Notes under the pieces: model-generated
Told to the model about the DNA's origin: nothing
The model's database searches: none
What the model saw: only the letters and a program-made list of their open reading frames with translations
Translations under genes and position numbers: made by a program
Assembly (NCBI GenBank): GCA_034509425.1
Contig: JAVTVJ010000933.1
Coordinates: forward strand, 1,080,111 to 1,144,110
Direction of reading: 5' to 3'
Length of the DNA stretch: 64,000 bases
Source of the DNA: Eopsaltria australis
Taxonomy: Eukaryota > Chordata > Aves > Passeriformes > Petroicidae
Part shown: in pieces, positions 13,386 through 27,400 of the stretch
Numbering within the stretch: position 1 is the stretch's first letter
Layout: each line of letters starts with the position of its first letter

Positions 13386-16300
13386 TATCTTCTGTATTAA
13401 GGACGGGCCCACTCTATCCATTCAAAATGTTAGCAAGACTTTACCTTCATGGTATTGCTTACTCTATAATTTGTATAATTTCAAGTATCTTGACCCTGTA
13501 TTTGCAAACCTGCCTTTTTATGCTATTCTTATCATATTACTTCCTACTATTCTGCTCTGACAGTCTAACCCTCCATTCTGTTCATCTTTGTGCAGCTCTG
13601 TGCTTCCCTTAGGTAGGGAACAATGTCTATTCTCTGCTTACTCAGATTCTGTTTGAATACCATGCACAGCTGTGATGATTAGAGATACAGTTGTCAGAAC
13701 AACAAAAAAGCAGCATAGCACCACGTTTATTAGTTGAAGGTATTTTCTTTATTTTGCTGATTACTGGGTGTTCCTTGGAAAGTAGCCATGCCCGTAATCT
13801 TGGGATGTTTGTGTTTAACGATGTGAGCACCACCAGCAGCATCTCTTCATTTCTCAATCTAATTAAATTCTCATGCCAGCAAATCAGCTTGATAAACTGA
13901 AATCAGCGTGTCTTCTGTGGTACTGGAGGTCTAGTAGCAGAAGACATGTTTGTCAATAGACATGTGAAGTAAGGGTGGGCCACTTCCAACCCTCTTGCCT
14001 AGCAGGTGACTTGATGCACCTTATGAAAAACCTGCCTTTCTTCCGGGGATGAGAACGACGTATATTTAAAGACTGGCTTCTCTTGCATGTTGTAGCAGTA
14101 AACATGTCTCCAGTTTGGTTATCTCAATAGGAGAATTGCTCTTTGGTCTTCCTAGGTAGTCAGAGTGGGCAGATGGCTTATTTAAGCTGCTAGTGTCAAT
14201 ATGAGTTATAGACCCTGGCTTGGCTTTAAATCCAGCCCCATCAAAATAAGGTGAACAGCTGCAGCATGTAGTGCAGATGGGCTTGAGCTGAATGGCAGTG
14301 ACGTGTATGAATGTTTTCTTTGTGGGCTTTAGTCTTCATAAACCCATTTAGTAGAACTATTAAATGTAGCTGTAAGTGCCCAAGTCAGTGACCTTTACAA
14401 ATCTGCTTTGAGGGAGCTTCCAGATTGATGTGAAGTGATGTGCAGGGTAGCTGTTGTGGAGCTGACTGATGCTCGTAGGTTTATGTGCCTCTCAAACCAG
14501 TTATTTTTGGCTCTTGTACCTTGTGAAGGAGTGGCAATCTGACCCCAGGTTGGGACCATCTTTCTGATACAGAAGTCTAGTTATAGAATACTAGGTTCTC
14601 ATAAGTGAAAAGCTGGGAGGTTTTTCTAATGTCTGTCTATAGCTTAAAAGTTGCTAGCCATCAGCATTTTGAGGGAACCTCTTAACTGATTTCAATGGAA
14701 CTGGATCAAGTTGTGGTCATTGTTTGCTCTCACCTTATATTTGCTGTTAACTGTGGGCTCCTGTGCAGGGAGCTTCTAGTTAGACAGATTTCCTGAGAAG
14801 TGATTCATGTACAGATGTCAGCTGTGCAATGCCTTCCTCATTTGCATACTTACAGAGTGTTGCAAGGACTTGCATTTCAATTTTTTTTCACTAGAAACAT
14901 CTGTTCTACTAATTATTTAATTTCTTAAGTCAAAACCATTGTGAGAGAGTCAGAGAAATCCCAGTGCCCTGTTGGAATGACTTTCTTAATGTTGGAACCG
15001 CAGAATTTCAAACTCATATTTTCATAAATGGTCAAAAACATATTTTTAAGCTACTTCTGAAGCAAATCTCAGCACATATAGAAACTGGAATTAAATGTCA
15101 TCATCTTTTAAAGAATGGAGAGAAACAGAATAATCCTGACACTCCTTTGTAGTCTGATTGCCTTTTCATATTTCCATGAGGGTTTATTCATCTGATATTT
15201 CTGTAATCAACTCTTCTCCCCAGTGTGACACATCAACAAACTACAATGGATGAATAACAAAGGGTAAGCTACTCTTAGGTTTTGTACTGCTGTCTAAGAA
15301 GTAACACCTGCCTTTAGAAAAGGACGAATCGTGACTTCTTTTACAGGGTATGAAGGCAGGAAAGTAATAATAGCTTTGTCAGTGCAAGGACACTTGATAG
15401 TGTATCTGAATTACAGGTAACATAAAAACCTTTTAATTCATCATCAAAACAGATCTATCTTATGGCTACTGTATTTTCCTTTGCATCTAAAGCAATAACA
15501 GTTACTCATTCTGATGGAACACAGAAAATAATTTTCTTGGGCAATTTGAAAAATTGCAATTCTGCTTCTATTTCATATTTCTTAATCCCTATTCTGCAAT
15601 TTATAGACAAGCAAGTAACTGGATTTGCTTTTCATTTTAAATCACAGTGTCCTACTTGTGTTTGTGCCATCAGAAATCTCCCAGAGGGCTAAGAGGCAGT
15701 AGAAAAGCAAAAGAGGAAGTAGCTAGACAGTCATCGAAAATTCACTATTCATAGTTAAACGGAAGGAGCGCAATATTACTTTTATTTACATATAAGGAAA
15801 GAAGAATGATGAAAATGAACATGGGAGTGTGTTTTTAGAAGAACTTGTGGAACAAAGTCAGCAAGTTTCTGTGAGAGAGTGGCGTACACTTAGTGATGGC
15901 ATTTCCTTTTTATGGTCTCCTATTGTGAGTTATGGTCCTGCTTACTGCTATTATTTTTAATTCTTTAGCTTTTCCACGGCAGCTGGAGATTATTTAAAAT
16001 AAATAAGCTTGCTGTGTTTCTGTGAGAGACAAAATTCAGGAAAGTCTAGCCTCCTGCCATACCAGATTCTGAGTTTTCATAGGAGAAATTAGACACATGT
16101 TTTATTTGACTAAATGAGGTGAAGGGAGCTGGCTGTCATTCTGCAGGAATGCTTGTGCTTTTTTCTCTAGCAAATTATATTGATGGGGGGAAAATGTGTA
16201 ATTCAGCATGTGGTTTATCTCACATCATTAAATTGGAAATTTATCTCACACCATTAAAACGGGAATCAACTGTCTGTCAGAGCTACATTTTTCTCTGAAT

Positions 16301-16544
16301 TTGGCCTCCTTCTGAAATATGTTTGGACCCTTGTTTGGGACAATAGCATAGGCTTGGATAGCATTACCTCTAATATTTCATGAAACATACACACAAACTT
16401 ACAGGCAAGATGTAAGCAGAATTAAACAAGTACTTCTTGCAGCAACTGCACCAGCTTGAGGGCTGCCAGTGTCATCTTCTCCTTTCTTACAGCAATATTT
16501 TCCCCCACCTTCTCTGCTGTGCCAATAAACCACATGCATGGCCA
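13386..16544. other. Intergenic DNA between NANS and CLTA, middle part
   Basis: AT-rich sequence with only short open frames (at most 76 codons). No exon, RNA gene or repeat family was recognised. Confidence 0.5.
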
Positions 16545-17100
16545 GCAGCTTAAAGGAGGTGATTGTCCCCCTCTCTGCTCACATGAGACCCCACCTGGAG
16601 TACTGCACACAGTTCCCGTGGCCTCAGCATAATAAAGACATGGAACTGTTGGAGCAAGTCCAGAGGAGGCCACGATGTTGTGAGAGGACTGGAGCACCTC
16701 CCCTACAAAGACAGATGGAGGAAGCTGGGTCTGTTCATTCTGGAGAAAAGAAGGTTGTGCAACCTCCCAGTATCTGAAGGATACTACAGGGAAACTGAAG
16801 AGGGAGTCAATACCAGGAACTGTAGTGACAGGACAAGGGGTAATGAGTACAAACTGAAAGAGGGGAAATTTAGATTAGATATTAGGAAGAAATTCTTTAG
16901 TCTTATGGCAGGGAGACTCTGGAACAGGTTGCCCAGGGAGGTTGTGGATGTCCCAACTCTTGCAGTATTGAAGGCCAGGTTGGATAAGGCCTGGAACAAT
17001 CTGGTCTAATGGACAATGTCCCTGCCCAAGGCGGCAGGGTTTGGCACTAGATGATCTTTTAGTCCATTCTAACCCCTTAACATTCTACAATTGTATGACT
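16545..17100 (+). mobile_element. CR1 LINE 3' end fragment, plus orientation
   Basis: It has the plus-strand CR1 3' order: tgagaccccacctggagtac, tctggagaaaagaaggttgt, gaaattctttagtcttatgg, ctggaacaggttgcccaggg, aggttggataaggcctggaa and a decayed terminal attctac..tgtatgactct. Its open frames encode the usual C-terminal CR1 residues (SGEKKVV, NRLPREVVDVPTL), not a host gene. Confidence 0.92.
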
Positions 17101-17251
17101 CTATCTGTGAGATAAGCCAGATACAGGAACTGATCAAAGTAACTGTCAAAAAAATTGTATCAGAAATCACTGCCCTTCCAACCAACATTTTGCCAACACA
17201 TGGTCAATGGAACACATGCTTCCCAAATTTTGGGAAGCACTGGTTTTACCT

Positions 17252-17585
17252 CATTAATGTGCATAAATATCTGAAGGCAGGAGTGCCAAGGAGATGGAGC
17301 CAGGCTCTTCTTCGACGTGCCAACCACTAGGACATGAGACAACTGGCAAAAACTGATGCACAGTAACTTCCATTTGAATATGAGAAAAAACTTTACTGTG
17401 TGGTGACTGAGCACTGGAACAGATTGTCCAGAGAGGGTGTGAAGTCTCCGTCACTGGAGATATTCAAGAACCATATAGACACAATCCTCTGCCAAGTGCT
17501 CTGGGGTGACCCTGCTTGAGCAGGGAGGTTGGACCAGATGATCCTGTGCTTCCTACCAACCTGACACTTTCTGTGTTTTTGTGAC
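17252..17585 (+). mobile_element. CR1 LINE 3' end fragment close to the CLTA promoter
   Basis: The plus-strand text runs from aatatctgaaggcaggagtg through actgagcactggaacagatt, ctccgtcactggagatattc and ggttggaccagatgatcctg to a tgtgtttttgtgac tail. It is a second CR1 copy just downstream of the first. It ends roughly 110 bp before the CLTA CpG island begins. Confidence 0.88.
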
Positions 17586-17689
17586 TTAAGCTTCCCAGCG
17601 TCAGACAGAAGACACCCAAAATCACGACAGAAAGATGTTTGACAGAAGCGATATTTTGGACGCATTTTGCAGGTCTCCAAGTTGCCAGG

Positions 17690-18440
17690 TGACCCGTGTC
17701 CCAGCTGGGCGCCTTTGCTTCGGCAGGCTGGCAAAACAACCCCGATTCCGCCGCAGCCCGAGGGAGCGAATCCCGCCGGAGCGGATCCCGCCGGTGCCGC
17801 ACGGCTCCTCCGGGCACCGGGACCGCGCCGCCCCGCCCGCCCGCTGTTCTCTGGGCGCTGATTGGCTCGTGTTCTGCAAGCCCCGCCAGGGCCGCTCGCT
17901 GATTGGGCAGAGCCGGCGGCGCTCGCCGCTGATTGGCGCAGGCGGTGCGCCCCCGCCCCTTCCGCGCTGGTGCCCGGCGTAGGCGCGGTGCGGAGCCTCA
18001 GCTGCCTGCCCGCCCTCGCCCATGGCCGACATGGAGCTCTTCGGTGCCCAGCAGCCGCAGCAGCCGCCGACCGGCAACGGGGCGACCGACGGTGGCGAGG
18101 AGGACCCCGCTGCGGCTTTCCTGGCGCAGCAGGAGAACGAGATCGCGGGCATCGAGAACGACGAGGGCTACGGCATCCTGGAGAACGGCGAGGTGCCCGA
18201 GGCGCTGCAGGGTCCCGAGGGCCTCGGCGCGGGTACGCCCTGCGGGGGCGGCGGGTGCGGCTGGGGCTGAGGGGTCCCGGCTCCCCTTGGCCCTCGGGGG
18301 CACCATGGCCGGCCGGGGGCGGTGCCGGTGGGACCCTCGCCGCGGCGCTCTGCCCCGAGCGGGCTCCGCTGTCCGGGGGTGGTCTCGGGGGAGGGTCGGG
18401 GCCGTCCTGGGTGCACTGTGCCACGAGGTGAGCTACCTCC
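17690..18440 (+). promoter_or_regulatory. CLTA CpG-island promoter with three CCAAT (NF-Y type) boxes
   Basis: This is a CG-dense block around the CLTA start codon. Three ATTGG pentamers (inverted CCAAT) lie at 17861-17865, 17902-17906 and 17932-17936, with GC boxes near 17830 and 17953. NF-Y arrays of this kind typically sit 40-120 bp upstream of TATA-less starts, which would put initiation between about 17960 and 18015. No TATA box is seen. The start site itself is inferred. Confidence 0.75.
18022..18232 (+). CDS. CLTA: CLTA exon 1 (residues 1-70)
   Basis: The exon has 211 nt and begins MADMELFGAQ. It contains the EED-PAAAFLAQQ and IAGIENDEGYGILENGE segments and ends in phase 1 at GCG G|GTACGC. 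The ATG has G at +4 but C at -3; a second in-frame ATG follows at codon 4. Confidence 0.95.
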
Positions 18441-21400
18441 CTGCTCCCTCGGTTATAGTTTGTATCCCCTGAAGATGCTTAAGGCGTGCCCCTAACCTAG
18501 TGCGAGCGGTGCTGATCTCGTCTAATCCGGGAGCCTGCCTGAAGGCAGGCTTCTGAGAGCTGGATAAATCCTCCGCTTGAGTTTCTGTCTTCAGCGGGGG
18601 TGATCTTGGTCTTAAAGCGTAAGAGCAGTTAAGCTAATGTTTAATTTTATTAAACCTTTAGCCTTTGTTCCTTGGTAACCTTTGTACTGAATGTAGCAAA
18701 CCCGACACTGCAGAACGCGCACTTGGAGGAGGGTGAGAACCGTGTGAATTGAGAAGTATAGGTTAGTGTGTTTCCAGTTAGTCTAATGGTAGTTACGGCA
18801 GCCCAAAATAAACACTTCTCATTATGAAAGGTTTTAACTCAAGTCTGAGTGGAAAGGGGTTGATGTTGCAACAGTCTCAGAAGACTTTGCTTCAACTTGT
18901 CACCAGAGCCACAGGAACATATTTGCTCTCATGTGACATCCCTTTGTCACTGCAGTAGGATGCCACTCTTCTTCAGACTGAGTAACTGCTCCATGGTTCA
19001 TTGTTGGAACATCTTTAGAATTAAGTCTTCATTTTGCAACCTGATACTAGAAGTTACTGACGTATCTTATGTCTGAGGGGGCAGGTTTGTAGTACCTCCG
19101 TGAATAAAGCTCATCTAGATAAAATGGGTAATGGGGACCTTCCAATGCCTATTTGTAGCGCTGCCCTTAACATCAGCTCACTCATAAGGTCCAAAACATA
19201 TGGATTACATACTCCTGAAAAAAAGAAGTGTTTACTGGCGACTGTCTTGCTCCAGCACAAGAACTTGAGGATAATTGTTATCAGAACACCATCCTGTTTG
19301 GTGTCATACATAACTTGACTTCCGTATTCTATGTATAGTGCAGAAACAGACACAATGGACACTTCCCTTCTTACTTTCAGAAGCCTTAGACAAACATTAT
19401 ACCTTACATGGGCTTTATGTTCCAAACAGACTCTGGAACATTAAAGTAGCTGTTTGAATACTAATTTAGTTGGAAAAAAAATCTATCATTGGACTTTCTC
19501 ACAAGGTACTAGAACAACTAGAGGAGTATGATCTCTGCATACATGTAGTGATGACTATTGCAAAGTATTTCCTTGTCAAAAAGTCGATTTGTTCGATGCT
19601 TCTAGATTGGTTTGATATTTAAAAGTAGTTATTACACTGCCTTTCAAGCGTTTTTTCTCAAGTCATGTAAGTTGACTTGTCATGAAGTGCAAAAGTGTTA
19701 CTAGAGAACTTTAGAAACAGGTTCTTAGAGTAATAAATATGATAGCATGATCCAAGCATCTTGGAAGACTGGGCAGGGTGCTGTATGCCTTCTTGCTTTC
19801 TTTTATGCCCTGGGATTGTATTTATACCAATTCTGGCCTGTTAAATAGACGTGGGAGACGATGCTTGTGGACTTTTGGTGGTCCTGTTTTTTAACAGAAC
19901 ATTGATCTGTCTGGTAGAGCCTGTACTCGCTCCCTCCGTGTTAAAAACACAGACTTCAGCCATGCAAGATGTACTGGTTCAGGCGTGGTGACGAATGATC
20001 TCAACAGAATGGTTTCTGTTGCCATTTGTGTTAGACATCTCTTATCATTCTGGTCAGTACCTTAATAAATATCAGACAGTTGTAGTCTTTGACATAATAT
20101 CTTAAACTCTTCTGTAATTGAATAGGTGAATGCAAATTTCTTCTTGAAACAATGCAAGTTCTTATGTAAATCCTTAAGCATCGTGACCAGGGATTTGTGG
20201 ATTTACTTTTTTTAACCGTAACCTCTTTTGAACTCCTTATTTACAGGTCTGTTGGATAAGTGCTTTCTAAATACTGGGCCAAAAGTAATAACTTGGGCAG
20301 CTCTCAACTGAAGTTTGAAGATCTTCAGATATAATGACAAGCAGTCATCAGCTTCTTGAAATACACTTTTAAGAATCAGAGTGTCTCATCAACAAACAGT
20401 TTTTAAATTTCAGTTTCTTGATGAATGATTAGACAAATACATGGATGGAAGTGAGCTTCATGAATTGTAAATAACAATATTGGGGATTCTGTTAATGGTC
20501 ATAATGGTGGATACTGGGTGAGCAGGGGGGGAATGGCAGAATGTTGCCAAGCTCATGTGTCTCGAACAGCATCATTTCATGTTGCTGTGGTCAGGGTTGG
20601 GATACTGGCCTGATCCAGTAGGCCATTCATTATGTAAATAGCTATGCCATTCAAGCTGCCTGGGCGTGCAAAAACCTAATCTTATTTCCCTTGGAAGGTA
20701 AAGCATAATCCCTGCTCCAGAAAGCAGGGAGTACTGTATAAATCAAGTAATACACTGCTGTTGCCTAGGTATTAGTAACGTGATGTCTTACGAGATTTCT
20801 TTTCCAGTGATGAATCAATGTCCATGTATTTGCAGTCAGATTCTGACAACAGTATGTCTTGAGGTTGTATCTGTTCACTTACTGTGTTCTCTGAGCAAGA
20901 GAGAGAGTTCAAGTGGAAATATGTGGCTTCTAGATACTGTATGCCAAAACAAAATCCTCATGGCAGTTTGTCAGGAGGCTTCTTATGGGGAATTTCATTC
21001 AAAGACAAGCACTTATATATGTTAACGATCATGGAAATACATACAAGTTCAGTGTAGGCTGACTAGTCTCAAACATTGCCTTCACATTCTCAAGCTCTGT
21101 AAGTTTTATAAGAACTTGCATGAATGATGTTTCTCTATATTCCAAAGATGTTCATGAGCCTCTAGCAATGAAGAAGATTAATTGTGTCTGGTGGTTTTTC
21201 TAGGTATTTCATTTAATAGCCTTACAGGAATTGAGTATCAATTTGCTTGAAAATTGTTTAGGAAAGAATTGATTCCTCCTGTCTCTGTAGTTAGCACCAC
21301 AGACAGAAAGAGTTATTGTCTGTGACTATTGATTTTTTTCTTAATTGTTTGAACAGCCATTGATCTGGGTTTTGCTATGCAATCAGCTTTGGAGGCTTCA

Positions 21401-24400
21401 GAGCCCCATAAGACAGCACTGGGAAAGGTAGGATAAAGGGATATAATGTGTCTTGCTTGTGTTAGTGATGCTGTATTATTATGAAGTCAGGACAGAAAAA
21501 TCTATTGTTTTTGTTTTCAAGAGAATACTAGTGGAAATTTACAGAAGGTGGAAATTACAGAAACTGTTAAATTGGAAAATTAGAGAAGCTGTTGTGGCAC
21601 AGTATTATTGCAGGTGTGTTTTAGTTCTAACCTATTGATTATATTGAAAATGAGGGAACTAGTGGGTTTTGATAGGACAGCAGATTAGAACTAAAACACA
21701 GGAAAGAAGCACTCCTCCTATGTTCTTTGCCTTTATTTTGCACACAGGCATGAGAATGAGTTATGGCTAGAAAAATTATTTCTTCTCCAGGTTCTTGAAT
21801 AACTACGTAAACGAAAGCTTTGTAAAAGATTCTTTGTTATCATCTTAGGGGTGAGAGGTAGGTAAAAGGAAAGCATGACTGTGCCTTAAAGGATGAGAAA
21901 CTAGGCCTTGAGTGGTGAAGTTCTTTAACGTTATGTCAGAATATATTAAACTTTGTTCTTCTCTTGCTTTAACTAGAGCTGCTAGCTCACTGAAAGTAGC
22001 AATGCTTAGACTATTTATTGTTTAAAGGAGATGTTGAAGGTAACTCATAAAAAATACTTCTATTTTAAAGGAGTATAAGAAAAGTGTTTCAATGTACTGC
22101 AAAGCCCTGCCTCTAACTTTTCTGGTAACAGTCCTCTTTTGCATTGAGAATAAGACTTTTGAGAGCCTGGTGAGCAAGGCTAAGCTAACTTCCTTTTAGG
22201 CCAAGTGGTACTGAGTGGTAATAATGCCAGCAGTAGCCTTCAGAGTAGTTGATCATCATTGATGATAAACCTCTGAGGCCATATTTTGACTTCTAGGACT
22301 GAAGTGACAAAATGGTTTTTGTATTTATCTTCAAACTACCAAGTGTTTCTTTTCTAAGCTGTAGTAAATGTGGAGGGCATTGATGCTAGCTTTCTATTTC
22401 TGGCGAGCTTGGGTGTTGTATCTCCTGTGAATGCAAGGCAGCTGATATGACTTATCCTCTCCAGACTCTTCCAGACTCTAAAAGTATCTGTGTTGCTGCA
22501 TGAAAGTTCATTATTACCATATTGTCAGTATGTGTTGCAAAACTGTAGATGTTTGGGCGTGTTCATTGCAACAGTGCCCTTAAAAATAAGAGTTTAGCTT
22601 AAGTTCAAAAGCAAACAAGAAGGAGTATGGATCGTTGCTAACTGAGGTGGTTCTAAGTATGTGGATATTAGCTTCAGGAGATACAATACTGTGATAGAAT
22701 TGCATGGAATCTGAAGCCAGTAGAGGGGTCTCATTGTTCATAGTCACTGAAAATGTTATGATGGTGCTACCAGTATTTAGGCTTTTTCTGTGGGAAGCTG
22801 GTTATGAAATTGCATGTTTCTGTGAACAGAAAAATCACAGCTAGCATTGATTACTGATATGAAGGCTGGCAGACAGATGGTTTTTCTAGACTTCATACTT
22901 GATTATACAAGCACGAAGACTGGAGAGTTGACATGAAGGAATGTTTGACTATTGGTTTTGTTCCAGTTAGCACACTTGTATTGGCATATGACAGCATGCT
23001 GGTACAGTTCTATTTCCTCTTCTGCTTGTGACATGCTCAGTCAGCATGCTGACTCTGCAGCTTAATTGCAAGTTCTAGGGAGCTCAGAACAGATGGGAAA
23101 TTTGTTCTAATATTGCTAACGCTTCTGACCTGGATGCCCTTTGGAAACACTTAGTTCAGTGTCTGTTAGTGGCTGTTTCTGTGCAGAACAAAAATGGCCC
23201 TTAGACAAACTATTTGTTTCATCCCAGGCACAGTGTCAAGCAATGATGTTGTTCTTTTTACCTGAGCAGACTAGCAGCCTGAGTAGTGAAGACCATAATG
23301 AATGTTTTTTGGTGTGACAAGAAAACTTAACCATATTACCACTGTTCTTGGAAGCATCCTCAAGATTTATGAGCTCTCTTACCCAGCTGGTGACTTTAGT
23401 CCTTGTAAAGGGCTCCTCTACCTTGCAGAAGAGTAGGAATCATGCTGAGTAGCAACTGGCTCTCAGCTGTGGGAGTCTAGTTATGAAATATCAGTTTCTC
23501 ATAACTGAAAAGCTGTTTTTTCCTAATTTGAAGTTAGTAACTATGTGCTTGGGGACTAGTATCCTCCAACTTAACTGCTGTTCTTGATCTGATGAATTTA
23601 TAGTTGTCTACATAACACAGTTAATGATTGCTCTTCAGGGTTCCGAGATAAAGAGTTAAAACACTTACCTAGTTCCCTGATAAAGGAGTGTGAAGAGCTT
23701 CCTGTGTGCCATTCACTAGTAGTATGAAACTGGTGCATACCTAGCCACAAACAAGAGCATACAGCTGCATAACTCGCTTAGTTTTAGGTCAATCAGCTAT
23801 TTTTAAGAAGGTGGTGCAAAATAACTTGATTTTTCTGCTTACTGTTTGGTACAGTCAGTTCTTTCACTGAGGAGTGTATTAATGTGGTGGAAACACTTCT
23901 GTGTGATAGGTTTATCCATGGTGGCATGAAGGGTGAGAGAAGGGTAGTAACATGACTACTTGGAACGCATGCAGACAGATGTTATGTGGCACTGCTCCAG
24001 AGAGATGCCCTGCTGAGATTTAGCAGTTCTTGAAAGACTTGGTGTATTTTGCATAGTCCAGAGATTTAAATAGTTTCAAGAACTTAAAGGTTTGCCACAC
24101 AACTGGCATGTGTTCCCTATGGCTGTGTTTTAAAAAGATGAGATTTTAGGTTTCTGTGGCGAAGGCTTGTAACTGAGCTGGCTCCTGAGGCTCTTTTGCC
24201 ACTGTCACTTCAGAGATAATAATGCTGCATCTGAAGTAGGAAGCTATCAAGCGTGTCATCACAGATGGTGGCAGAAAGGTGACTTTGCTAGGAATGTTAG
24301 CTGTATCTTTTGAGCTGATTAGGAGGTAACAACACTAGGATAAGAATTGCTAATTGTTGGCTGCAGGGTTGTTAATCTTCTAGGTAGACACTAAAAAGGT

Positions 24401-27400
24401 GGCAGTCATCCTTCTTAACTTTAGAACAGTTGTATAGTAGTCAGCTTCTAAGAGAGGGAGGACAAAGTGGGAGTAGCTTTAGAAAGCAGTCTGTAGCAGC
24501 TTCTCAGCAGTGTCAGCTCTGCTGTTTAGGTTGTTAGGAGCAGGATCTCATGATGAAGAAATGACTTTGTATTTCTGGTTCTGCAGAATGGTGGCTCACT
24601 TGATTTTTCATGCCTGTCCAGGAAAGTGCAGGGAGAAGGAAGTGTCCCTGCAGGGTATCAAGTAACACTCACTTTCACAACTCCCACATTACATACTCTA
24701 GTAAAGCTTTCCATACAAGTTACAGAAATCAGTAAATCTGGCAGTTCTATCTTTTCTCAAATGACTAAACAAGTCACCTCTTTACAGATGCTGTTGATGG
24801 AGTGGTTAACGGGGATGTCTATCAGGTAAGACAGAAGTATTCTGTACCTAGAATGTGCTGTTCTACTCTGAGAACTTTACCTTAATATAGACTAATACTT
24901 CCTATTTCTTGTCTTTAAAGTAATTTGTCTCATATCTGAGGTGGAATTTCTGTTCTGGTAGCTCATCTCATAAAGTTGTCAATGTTCTTAATTATGTCCC
25001 TCCTCTGAACTTTGAGGCAACTTAAAGCAGTAGTTCATCATGAAATGTGGCTTAAGAGTACATAAGCACTGTAAAGCAGACTGATAGGCTCTGTGATATA
25101 ACTTTACATTGACTTGCTCTGGCTGCTAAGCTGAAAGTGTGCTCTGATTACATAGTTTAAAGCAGAGTTTTCAGATTTGCTTGCTCTTTGAAGATAATTC
25201 ATGCATCTTGGTTGTCTTCTCAAGATGGTCTTACAAGGAACAGACTGAAAACCTTACACATTTCTTAGTGACGTGAAGTTGCATGAAATTAGGCTGATGG
25301 CTAAAAAGCTCAGTCACAGTATGAAAGCATGTGAGACAGCCATGGTAGTGAGAAAAGGAGGAGATACCTGCTTTATTACTGTCAGGGAGGATTGAGGTGT
25401 GCTAAGGGAATCACTTCGTTGTAACTGAATGTCACACCAGTCTGTCCAAGGCATTGTCATTGCCTGGTGTCACAGCTGGCTGTTAGCCCTGATTAAATGA
25501 ATGTTTGGGAAGGAAGCCACATATGAGCGATGTACTTCTCCTTAGAGTTTTAAGTGAATGCTGAGCTTTATGGAGACACCAACAGCTTTCACTGCTGCTG
25601 ACATTCTTACATTCTCAGCATTACTATGAGATTGATGGGACAACATGTATTTTACAGGCCCGTTGCGATTCCTTGTACGACAGAAGGTAGATTGCCCTCT
25701 TTAGATTTGTCTTTGGAATTCTAAGAGACCAGTTGCTTTGGTTGACAGAGCTTTGTCTTAATGAGAAAGAAGAGACTGAATGGGCTATACGTAACTTCTG
25801 TTTTAGCTACTTGTAACTAGTTTGCCCTGCTGCTGGCCAGTTTATTTAGCTTTGGATGAAGTGTGAAGCCTGGTGGTGTTGCACCAGCCTACCATCTTCT
25901 CTTTGCATTATTTCTTCATTGAGGGCTACAGGAGGTCCAGAGAGGGGCAAGGCATAGCCAAGTCTGTGGTCAGCTGCAATTGACCTGGTACTCTTAGGAG
26001 TGGTATTTCTTAACTCTGTTAGGGGTAGGATGAAGCAATAAAAGTTGTTAAACTTTGAGTATATTCTGTAGCAAATACCACAATATTCATTATCTTTGCA
26101 AATCTGGTGCATTTATGTTAGCCCTATTAATTTCAAGTCTTTGAGATGTTACTTTGTGAAAAGGATGCTAGTACTCTCACTGTTCTGATCATTAAATACT
26201 GAAATGCCTCTTGTGTTATAAGCTGCATACAGAAATCCAAATTTTGTAATGTGGTATGCAAATGTCTCTTGAAGTAGACAAATAAGTTGCAAAAAATGTT
26301 TTAGACTCCTGTACACAAAACCATAAAGAAAATTACTTTCACTGCAAATATTTAAGGTGTGATGAACTCTGAAAATATCTGGCCTACAACTGTGTAGTGA
26401 GGTGCTAGACATTGTCTTCTGCATTCTGCAGGCTTAGTGCTCTGGCACTAAGTGTTTGTGGCACTTGTTTTTCCAGTTGTCTTGAATTTTTGTTTGATCC
26501 CCGATTTTTGGAGGAAGTCCTGTGTTAATTTCCTTCAATTCTGCTGTAATTTGTAGCAAGATGTTCTTAATGGTGGAAATGTATTATAACATCGAATGAA
26601 TGTGTTATTTACTCGGTTCAAATAGTCGAATTTTGTACAGCTGTCAGGCAGTTATCTGAAATACTCACTTGTTATGCACAAATGACTTTACTATTCCCTT
26701 CCTCCAAGGAGAGTAATGGTCCCACAGACTGCTATGCTGCTATCTCCCAAGTAGATCGACTGCAATCAGAGCCAGAAAGTATTCGTAAGTGGAGAGAGGA
26801 GCAAAAGGAGCGCCTGGAGCAACTTGGTAAGCACAGTATTTATTGAGTAACTTCATGTCAGCTTCTCTCAGGCTGAGTGTTGGGGTTGTTCCACCTGGAG
26901 AAGAAAAGGTTTTGGGGAGACCTTAGAGCAGCCTTCCAGTACCTAAAGGGAACCTACAGAAGAATCTGGAGGGAATTTTTACAAGGGTGTGTAGTTTACA
27001 AGGGGTAATGGCTTTAAACAGAAAGAGGGTAGGTTTGGATTAGCCATTAGGAAAAAATTCTTTATGGTGAGGGTGGTGAGGCACTGGCACAGGTTGCCCA
27101 GAGAAGCTGTGGATGCTCCATCCCAGGTTGGATGGGGCTTTGAGCAGTCTGTTTTAGTGAAAGGTGTCCCTGCCCATGGCAGAAGAAGTGGAAGTAGATG
27201 ATCCTTAAGGCCTCTTCCAACTCAAGCCATTCTGATTCTTAAGCACTAGAATCCTGAACCGTGACACTGCCTCTTGAGAGTCTTAACATGCTTCCTGAGT
27301 TTGAGAAGCGAATCTGGATAACTCTTGTAGTAAGTAGACTTAATACTGGTGTGGGAGTCAGCAAGCATCTCTCTGAACCTTTACTTACAGATGAGCTGAC

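Larger units (their letters stand above)
18233..24787 (+). other. CLTA intron 1
   Basis: This 6.6 kb intron starts in the CpG island. I saw no CR1 3' end in it. It holds the exon-like segment at 21357-21427 and a possible ancient retroposon relic near 20500-20645; both are listed separately. Confidence 0.85.

Noticed and set aside
16422..17009. Frames with [10 protein letters not shown] and NRLPREVVDVPTL as possible host genes
   Set aside because: These residues are the standard translation of the CR1 3' region, and the surrounding DNA follows the CR1 order.
17393..18424. 343-codon minus-strand open frame across the CLTA promoter
   Set aside because: It lies in CG-rich DNA where stops are rare, runs through a CR1 end and is antisense to CLTA exon 1. 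Its arginine/proline/alanine-rich composition is a GC artefact.
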